NCBI RefSeq assembly: GCF_023195895.1
Contig: NZ_JALPRK010000018.1
Coordinates: 44,088 to 108,087, forward strand
Direction: 5' to 3'
DNA from: Paenibacillus mellifer
GTDB taxonomy: Bacteria > Bacillota > Bacilli > Paenibacillales > Paenibacillaceae
Length of the DNA stretch: 64,000 nucleotides
The translations under genes and the position numbers were made by a program. Position 1 is the stretch's first letter; the number at the start of each line of letters is the position of its first letter. The notes under the pieces are model-generated. The model saw nothing but the letters and a program-made list of their open reading frames with translations. It did no database searches and had not been told where the DNA came from. Positions 58,862-64,000 of the stretch are shown here, piece by piece.

Positions 58862-60586
58862 TCAATATTTTCCGAATTCTCGGTCACTTAAGGCTATCCG
58901 CCCGCCACGGGCTGCTGAATGCCCCGTTGCCCGTGGATCCGTTTGGCTTACGCGGTTCTTCTCGGCCATTTGCCCAAGCATGCGCAGGACGTCGGGATGG
59001 ACTTCATCTGAGTCTCTAAGCGACTTCGGAAGATTGCCTTTACGAAGGTTAAACCGTTCGACTTGCTCACGCAGCAAATCGGCTTGGCTGGACAACTCCT
59101 CGCTTGCTGCCGCCCCTTCTTCCGAAGTGGCTGAATTCGCTTGAATGACCTGAGAGACCTGCAGGATTCCTTGGTTAATTTGATTTACTCCCGTGGATTG
59201 CTCTCCCGAGGCGGTAGCGATATCGCCCACCAGATTAGCTACCTTCTCTACGTCGCACACGATAGCCTTCAATGCCGTAGCCGTATCGTTCGCAATTTTT
59301 GTACCGCCCTCCACCTTGCGTACTGAATTCTCGATCATGCCCGTTGTCTCTTTCGCCGCATTGGCCGAACGCGCCGCCAGGTTCCGAACCTCCTCAGCTA
59401 CGACGGCAAATCCTTTGCCGTGTTGGCCGGCCCGAGCTGCCTCCACCGCCGCATTCAACGCCAAAATGTTCGTTTGGAAGGCGATTTCGTCGATCACCTT
59501 GATGATCCGGGAGATGCTGTCGGATGCGGTATTGATGCCGTCCATCGCTTTCAACATCTCGTTCATTTGCTCACTGCCCATCGTCGCGTTATTTCTGGTT
59601 TGCTCGGCTAGCTGGCTGGCCAGCGCCGCGTTATCGGCGTTCAACTTGGTTTGCGATGCGATTTCCTCGATCGAAGCGGACAACTGCTGGATGGAGCTAG
59701 CCTGCTCCGTAGCTCCTTGGGACAAGGAGATGCTGACATCTGAAACCTGCTTGGATCCGGAAGCAACCTGCTCGGATGCGGCCTGGATATGTGTCATCAC
59801 GTCGTTTAAGTTATCCGTCATTTTACGGAAAGATGTCGCAAGTACGCCGATTTCATCCCGATGTACGTTAACGATCTCCACGTCCAAATTACCGTCGGCG
59901 ATTTTCTCCGCCGCCGTCATCAATTGGGTAACCGGTTTGCTGATCATTCGGGAGATTAGAATTCCGAGCAGAATCGCAACTACTATCGTAATCCCCACAA
60001 TCGCCAACATAGAGTTCACGGTCCGATTCGATTGCGCCGTTAAGTCATTCGATAATTTCAGCCCGTTCGTCCGTTTTTCTTCGAATAAACGGTCAATGTC
60101 AGTTGCAACCACGCCGATAATCGGAGTTCCCTCCTCATAAAACTTTTCGGTGGCCGCTTCCTTTTGACCAGATCTCGCAATTTCCACCACCTGGTCTCTA
60201 AGAATAGAATATGCGCTTAGGTTCTCCTTAAGCTCATTAAATACGGCCCGCGTTTCATCGGAATAGATTTTCGATTCGAATTTATCTAATCCGGCCAAGA
60301 TCTGTTTATCTAGTTCAGCCAGTTTCTGCACGTAGCCGTCCATTTCTTGAACGTCCGAGCTAATCAATACATCCCGGATGGTAGCCCGCGTATCATTAAA
60401 TATCATACCCACTTCACCGATGTCTCCAGTTGGGATCCCATAATCCGTATAGAGATCGCTGTAGTCCTGATCTATATTGTTGATGTTCGACAGCCCTACC
60501 ACTCCGACCACCCCGGCTAGAAGAGCGACCAAAACAAAGGAACTAATTAACTTTCTCCCAATTTTCATGTTGTAAAGCCATTTCAT
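58862..60586 (-). CDS. methyl-accepting chemotaxis protein
   Basis: The 574-residue receptor has a first transmembrane helix (about 12-32, KLISSFVLVALLAGVVGVVGL), a four-helix-bundle sensor domain, a second helix (about 190-210, IVGITIVVAILLGILISRM), a HAMP domain and a long signalling coiled coil. The tip has the conserved hairpin sequence IDEIAFQTNILALNAAVEAA and VVAEEVRNLAARSANAAKET. The ATG at 60586 follows GGGGGAAT; the frame start is an upstream TTG at 60601. It follows cheW by 29 bp and shares its riboswitch-controlled leader. The ligand is unknown. Confidence 0.93.
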   Translation of the reverse strand: MKWLYNMKIGRKLISSFVLVALLAGVVGVVGLSNINNIDQDYSDLYTDYGIPTGDIGEVGMIFNDTRATIRDVLISSDVQEMDGYVQKLAELDKQILAGLDKFESKIYSDETRAVFNELKENLSAYSILRDQVVEIARSGQKEAATEKFYEEGTPIIGVVATDIDRLFEEKRTNGLKLSNDLTAQSNRTVNSMLAIVGITIVVAILLGILISRMISKPVTQLMTAAEKIADGNLDVEIVNVHRDEIGVLATSFRKMTDNLNDVMTHIQAASEQVASGSKQVSDVSISLSQGATEQASSIQQLSASIEEIASQTKLNADNAALASQLAEQTRNNATMGSEQMNEMLKAMDGINTASDSISRIIKVIDEIAFQTNILALNAAVEAARAGQHGKGFAVVAEEVRNLAARSANAAKETTGMIENSVRKVEGGTKIANDTATALKAIVCDVEKVANLVGDIATASGEQSTGVNQINQGILQVSQVIQANSATSEEGAAASEELSSQADLLREQVERFNLRKGNLPKSLRDSDEVHPDVLRMLGQMAEKNRVSQTDPRATGHSAARGGRIALSDREFGKY

Positions 60587-60615
60587 CGACGATTCCCCCA
60601 AGTTGTTAGATTCAA

Positions 60616-61104
60616 TTAAAATGTATCCGCCGTGATATGTCGCTCGTTAATGAATCGATTGCAATCCAGCAGAAGCAGCATGGCGCCGCCGGACTTTCCG
60701 ACCCCCGCCACAAATCGGTTCTCCCCGTCCCGAAGCTCCGGTGGCGGCACAATGTCTCCAGCAGGGATGGACATCACTTCCGCAACACTATCTACGATAA
60801 GTCCAATCGGCATGTCCTCTAGTTCGACGACGATAACGCAGGTGCGATCGGAATACGAACGGGGCGGCATGCCGAAGCGTATCCGCACATCCATCACAGG
60901 GATAACCGTTCCTCGTAAATTGATGATGCCGCGAATATATTCCGGCATTTGCGGTACTGCTGTGATTGGCTGAATTCCGATGATCTCAGTGACGTATTTA
61001 ATTTCAATTCCGTATTGCTCCCGCTCCACCAGGAAAGTCAAATACTTGTCCCGGAGAGAATCGGAGAACAGCTCCGCTTCCTCCCCATTCCATGGATCGG
61101 CCAT
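60616..61104 (-). CDS. cheW: chemotaxis coupling protein CheW
   Basis: CheW links chemoreceptors to the CheA kinase. The 162-residue product has two SH3-like subdomains with the family motifs YLTFLVEREQYGIEIKYVTEII, MPEYIRGIINLRGTVIPVMDVRIRFG and DSVAEVMSIP. The start has CGAGGAGATGATGAG directly before the ATG. It is paired with a chemoreceptor gene outside any large flagellar operon, as in accessory receptor modules. Confidence 0.95.
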   Translation of the reverse strand: MADPWNGEEAELFSDSLRDKYLTFLVEREQYGIEIKYVTEIIGIQPITAVPQMPEYIRGIINLRGTVIPVMDVRIRFGMPPRSYSDRTCVIVVELEDMPIGLIVDSVAEVMSIPAGDIVPPPELRDGENRFVAGVGKSGGAMLLLLDCNRFINERHITADTF

Positions 61105-61355
61105 CTCATCATCTCCTCGTTATTTTTGGTTATGTACCTCATGTACGAGCGGCCTCCATGTGCCGCTTCCGTTCTTACTCTCCAGACAAAACAAAAAATC
61201 TCCCCGAACATGCTCCAAGGCGTCAAGTTTGTCAGTAAATCCTCATGGTGTCGAAAGCCTTAAACGTAAGCATGATCGGAAAGATCTCGTATGGAGTGAA
61301 GAATTTAGAATATAATGGACATATATACATTTACTTTCATGAAATGAACAAAAAA

Positions 61356-61387
61356 AACAGACGTCACCTAAGCCGGGTGGGTCTGTT
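61356..61387 (-). terminator. riboswitch expression-platform terminator
   Basis: On the minus strand AACAGAC-C-CACC pairs with GGTG-AC-GTCTGTT, followed by T8. It begins six bases after the aptamer. Confidence 0.88.
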
Positions 61388-61390
61388 TCT

Positions 61391-61480
61391 AACCGTCCGG
61401 GGAGCTGGCTGACTTGATCCTAAGATTTTAGTCCCTATAGCTTTGCGTCCTTGCCTTTCGGCAAGTTTGCCTTTTTCCAT
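61391..61480 (-). ncRNA. cyclic-di-GMP-I (GEMM-I) riboswitch aptamer
   Basis: The minus strand reads GGCAAACTTGCCGAAAGGCAA, then GGACGCAAAGCTATAGGGAC, CTAAAATCTTAGG and CAGCCAGCTCCCCGG. These match the GEMM-I consensus in order: the GGCAAAC joining segment, a P2 stem capped by a GAAA tetraloop, the GGACGCAAAGC core, and the CUAA...UUAGG tetraloop receptor with P3. A terminator follows directly, so binding of c-di-GMP should set whether cheW and the chemoreceptor gene are transcribed. Confidence 0.95.
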
Positions 61481-61509
61481 GAAAATATGCAATGAAGTAT
61501 CCACTATCT

Positions 61510-61535
61510 ATTTCGGCATATCTAAGTAAATTATA
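61510..61535 (-). promoter_or_regulatory. sigma-D-like (flagellar) promoter ahead of the riboswitch
   Basis: On the minus strand GCCGAAAT (61517-61510) differs from the sigma-D -10 GCCGATAT at one position. TATA lies 14 bp upstream, three of four matches to the TAAA -35. The aptamer would begin about 20 bases after the start site. Confidence 0.55.
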
Positions 61536-61541
61536 AAGACT

Positions 61542-61576
61542 TTCTGACTAGGTTTTATTAACAAAACTAGTCAGAA
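61542..61576 (-). terminator. inverted repeat after the glycosidase gene
   Basis: TTCTGACTAG and CTAGTCAGAA are perfect 10-bp arms around a 15-base AT-rich loop, 45 bp after the glycosidase stop codon. The T run is short. Confidence 0.6.
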
Positions 61577-61620
61577 GTTCCCTCTCCGTAACAAAATATA
61601 CATAATTCTAATGACCTATG

Positions 61621-62763
61621 TCACTTCTTCCCCGGATCGATATCCTGCGGGCGGAGTCCCTCCCAAATGTTTGGAATGTTCACCTTGGACGGATCTTCAA
61701 AGACAAGAAAAGAGGTGGGTAAGTAACGTTCCCCATATTCGGACGAAGGCTTGTTGACGATGTTGCCGCCTCCTCTCACTAATACCGTCGATGACCCGCC
61801 GTCCAAATTAGCGGCGATCACGGCGCCGTGGTCCAGCATAATCTGCTGGACGTCATATAAGCTGGCGCCGATACTGTAACCCGGCTGGCGCCCGTCGATG
61901 ACGACGAACAGGATGGCGCCGTCTTCACGTTGACCCATGGCCGTCCGCGGCGCGATGCCCCAGCCTTCTTTTTGGCTGCGAATCTGCCCTTTGCCGTTCA
62001 CAATGATTCTCGGCTGGAACGTCACCGCTTCCTGTATGCCGAGCTTATCCAGCTCCTCCAACGTATATTTGCCGGCGATCATTTTCCCCTGCTTATCTAG
62101 ACCAACGATTTGGGTTGCCGCGCCTGAACTGATGCCGTTGTAATACAGCTTCCCTTGCGAAATAACTACCCCAATCGGCTTGAACCCGTTGCCCTTCCAG
62201 TTCGGATCAGCAAATCCGCCGCCGTTGACGCCGGCGATAGCTCCGGTCCGCTCTACCATACTGGAGACCTTCTCCCCTTTGCCTCGTTTGGCCGGCACAC
62301 CTAAACGAATTTTGGTTGGATCGTTGACAGTCATCACATAGCCATGGTAACCGTTACCCGAGACTTCCTCGATTTCGACAAGCGGCTTCTCCGCTTGTTC
62401 CTCTTCCTTCCCTGTGTTCGATAAGTCGATTGTATGGGTGTCCTTCTCCGTCCCCATCTGTTCGAACCGTGCCTGGTAGGCAGCTACCCGCTTGTCCAAC
62501 TCCGCTTGCCCGATGATATATTTTGCCCAATGGCGATGCTGCGTCGTAATCAGCGTGTCGGCCATCAAATATCGCATATTATTGCCGGACGGGGTGAAGA
62601 ACAGCCAGATTATGGCAACCGTCCCGATAAGCATCATCGCAATCATCAATCGGGATAATAGAAAGAAAAATCCACGCTTCCGCCGCTTCTTGACGGACGT
62701 GCGCTTCTTGACACTCGTTCCCCTCTTCACCGACGCACGGCTGGGTAATGTAGGCGTTGGCAT
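61621..62763 (-). CDS. membrane-anchored phosphodiester glycosidase family protein (NAGPA domain)
   Basis: The 380-residue protein has a basic N-terminus (KRRKRGFFFL), one transmembrane helix (about 33-53, LLSRLMIAMMLIGTVAIIWLF) and an extracellular NAGPA domain. The domain is marked by GAIAGVNGGGFADPNWKGNG, RTAMGQREDGAILFVVIDGR and VIAANLDGGSSTVLVRGG. The family removes sugar from phosphodiesters; in Bacillota, YngK and related proteins act on wall teichoic acid linked N-acetylglucosamine or on exopolysaccharide. The true substrate is unknown. Confidence 0.9.
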   Translation of the reverse strand: MPTPTLPSRASVKRGTSVKKRTSVKKRRKRGFFFLLSRLMIAMMLIGTVAIIWLFFTPSGNNMRYLMADTLITTQHRHWAKYIIGQAELDKRVAAYQARFEQMGTEKDTHTIDLSNTGKEEEQAEKPLVEIEEVSGNGYHGYVMTVNDPTKIRLGVPAKRGKGEKVSSMVERTGAIAGVNGGGFADPNWKGNGFKPIGVVISQGKLYYNGISSGAATQIVGLDKQGKMIAGKYTLEELDKLGIQEAVTFQPRIIVNGKGQIRSQKEGWGIAPRTAMGQREDGAILFVVIDGRQPGYSIGASLYDVQQIMLDHGAVIAANLDGGSSTVLVRGGGNIVNKPSSEYGERYLPTSFLVFEDPSKVNIPNIWEGLRPQDIDPGKK

Positions 62764-62852
62764 GATGGTTGTCTCTCCCCTTGCTCTCTAATATAGCTTG
62801 CTGTACATTAAACGTCCGTTCTATTCTGAAAGTTTCATCGCCACAAAGAAGG

Positions 62853-62883
62853 CCCGCGATCGCACCATACGATCACGGGCCCA
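62853..62883 (-). terminator. hairpin after the TauE/SafE gene
   Basis: GGCCCGCGATCG and CGATCACGGGCC pair with one mismatch. It lies directly after the stop codon. Confidence 0.7.
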
Positions 62884-62887
62884 TATC

Positions 62888-63676
62888 TTAAAGAAGCGAC
62901 CACCAAATCTTCACTGCCGTAAAAGCGATGATGACCACCAATCCGTAACGCAGATATTTCACATTGATTTTCGCCCCGATCCAGGCACCCAGCGGGGCCC
63001 CGGCGAGACTGCCGAGGACGGTGTACAGCACCGGTTCCAGCGGAATGGGCATCGTCGCGATCTTACCAACTACTCCCCCTATAGCGGAGAACAACACAAT
63101 GGCCAGCGACGAGGCAATCGTGGTACGGGGTGGAATTTTCAGGATCGCCAACATGACGGGAATGAGCATAAACGCCCCTCCGGCACCCACGATGCCGGAA
63201 ACGATCCCGATCAGAAGCGCGGAAGCCATCGCGACTACGCGGTTAAAGGAGATCGCCCCCGCCCCGATTTCCGGCGCGACGCGGTTTGGAATTAGCATCA
63301 ACACGACAGCAACGGCCGCCAGAATGCCGTAGACGAGGTTAATCACACCACTCGCCAGATAACCCGAAACGAGCCCTCCGAGCAGACTGCCAACCAAGGT
63401 GCCGCCTCCCATATACAAGACGAGCCCCTTATGGATACCGCCTGCCGGCGTCGAACGTCTGCGGAAGGCCAGTACGCCAGACAGGGAGGCGAACAACACC
63501 TGAAACATGCTGATCGAGGATACCTCCTGCCCCGTGAAGTGAGCCGCCCCCAGTGCCGCAGGAACAAACAGCAGCAGCGGATAATTGATAATCGCTCCGC
63601 CGATGCCTAATAATCCGGAGAAGAAGGAGCCCACCAGCCCCAATACAACCATTACCGCAAACAGCAAAACATCCAT
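62888..63676 (-). CDS. sulfite exporter TauE/SafE family protein
   Basis: The 262-residue protein has eight predicted helices in two repeats, each with the family Gly-rich motif (SGLLGIGGAIINYPLL and SGIVGAGGAFMLIPVML). Members export sulfite, sulfoacetate or other small organic anions; the substrate cannot be predicted. The ATG at 63676 gives MDVLLFAVMVVLGLVGSFFSG, the normal start of the family. The frame runs further up to 63769, but that part is hydrophilic and lacks a start site. The gene is divergent from a small zinc-ribbon gene. Confidence 0.9.
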   Translation of the reverse strand: MDVLLFAVMVVLGLVGSFFSGLLGIGGAIINYPLLLFVPAALGAAHFTGQEVSSISMFQVLFASLSGVLAFRRRSTPAGGIHKGLVLYMGGGTLVGSLLGGLVSGYLASGVINLVYGILAAVAVVLMLIPNRVAPEIGAGAISFNRVVAMASALLIGIVSGIVGAGGAFMLIPVMLAILKIPPRTTIASSLAIVLFSAIGGVVGKIATMPIPLEPVLYTVLGSLAGAPLGAWIGAKINVKYLRYGLVVIIAFTAVKIWWSLL

Positions 63677-63798
63677 ACTCCCACTCGACTCCCGTCTAAG
63701 ATCCCCCGTGCAACTTCCCTTGTCGTTCCTCTGTACTTCCGGGCTAGTAACCGTTATAATAAATACCAAGTAAACTTATCAGAAATAGGTGATGATCC

Positions 63799-63981
63799 TT
63801 GCGCGCCACTTTGAAGAAACTGTTCGAAAGCCGCTGCCCTAATTGCAGCCAGCCACTCATTTCCGAACGGGACGCCGATCGTTCTTTGAAGACCTGTCCG
63901 CAATGCCACTATAAGGAAGAAACGTATCTTTCCCTGGGCGTCACCGTCGTCTACAACGAGACCCGAAACGACTTTAAATAA
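63799..63981 (+). CDS. small zinc-ribbon protein
   Basis: The 60-residue protein has two CxxC pairs, CPNC (13-16) and CPQC (33-36), with 16 residues between them. This is a rubredoxin-like zinc ribbon, followed by a beta-strand tail YLSLGVTVVYNETRNDFK. The start is a TTG with AGGTGAT about seven bases upstream. I do not recognise a named family; such proteins often act as accessory or nucleic-acid-binding factors. It is divergent from the TauE/SafE gene. Confidence 0.75.
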   Translation: MRATLKKLFESRCPNCSQPLISERDADRSLKTCPQCHYKEETYLSLGVTVVYNETRNDFK

Positions 63982-64000
63982 CACTGCATTTCCTATCGTA

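Larger units (their letters stand above)
61105..61620. other. 516-bp upstream region of cheW
   Basis: It contains, on the minus strand, an inverted repeat ending the glycosidase transcript, a sigma-D-like promoter, the c-di-GMP aptamer and its terminator. About 240 bases between terminator and cheW (61105-61349) hold no gene and no structure that I recognise. Confidence 0.75.

Overview
The window reads as chromosomal DNA of a spore-forming, flagellate Gram-positive bacterium of the Paenibacillus type. Supporting signs are moderately high GC content, strong AGGAGG-type ribosome binding sites, frequent TTG and GTG starts, a KinB-like orphan kinase, a Spo0E-type phosphatase, YneF, EcsAB, YknWXYZ, MutS2-like and LtaS proteins, and CcpA-type cre sites. 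The genus is an inference from gene content. I saw no rRNA, tRNA, CRISPR array, prophage or complete insertion sequence.

Layout. 1-2.8 kb: the end of an alpha/beta hydrolase, a 420-residue DUF2935-like/superoxide dismutase fusion, and an AT-rich secreted protein gene broken by one base in a T run. 3-7.9 kb (minus strand): folE, a YneF protein, an HD-GYP phosphodiesterase, queG, rnhA, signal peptidase I and a GNAT enzyme. 8.2-9.2 kb: sodA and a small basic protein, followed by about 680 bp of repeat-rich DNA without genes. 9.8-12.5 kb: mutY, acpS and an AraC/GyrI-like regulator. 12.6-16.2 kb: a yknWXYZ efflux operon. 16.5-21.8 kb: nadE, a bacilliredoxin, a KinB-like sensor kinase, a BaiN/HI0933 flavoprotein and an MgtC-like protein. 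21.9-28.8 kb: a five-gene oligopeptide-type ABC importer ending in a HAD protein. 29.1-37.5 kb: a LacI regulator and the myo-inositol catabolic operon iolDECAGB. 37.6-37.9 kb: a small reading frame interrupted by a stop codon. 38-42.2 kb: ecsAB, an MFS exporter and a MarR regulator. 42.3-47.9 kb: more repeats, two small proteins, a DHA2 exporter and an ECF vitamin transporter. 47.8-50.4 kb: a GNAT enzyme, a membrane-anchored hydrolase, a Spo0E-like protein and a free-methionine-sulfoxide reductase. 50.6-55.2 kb: a MutS2-like ATPase behind a long attenuator-like leader, then ltaS. 55.3-58.8 kb: a MATE exporter, an AraC/cupin regulator and a DegV protein. 58.9-64 kb: cheW and a chemoreceptor behind a cyclic-di-GMP-I riboswitch, a phosphodiester glycosidase, a TauE/SafE permease and a zinc-ribbon protein.

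How the parts fit. The iol operon and the oligopeptide-type importer share an identical 13-bp operator-like sequence (TGTAAAGCGCTTA) and lie either side of the LacI gene, so they may form one regulon in which the ABC system supplies an inositol-containing compound; no ordinary inositol permease is present. The cheW-chemoreceptor pair has a sigma-D-like promoter, a c-di-GMP-I aptamer and a terminator upstream, which ties chemoreceptor expression to c-di-GMP. The MutS2-like protein lacks a Smr nuclease domain and is preceded by a seven-codon leader ORF and two tandem intrinsic terminators, the layout of ribosome-mediated, often antibiotic-inducible, attenuation. A YkoE-type ECF S component carries a perfect BirA-box-like palindrome over its promoter in place of the thiamin riboswitch known for this family.
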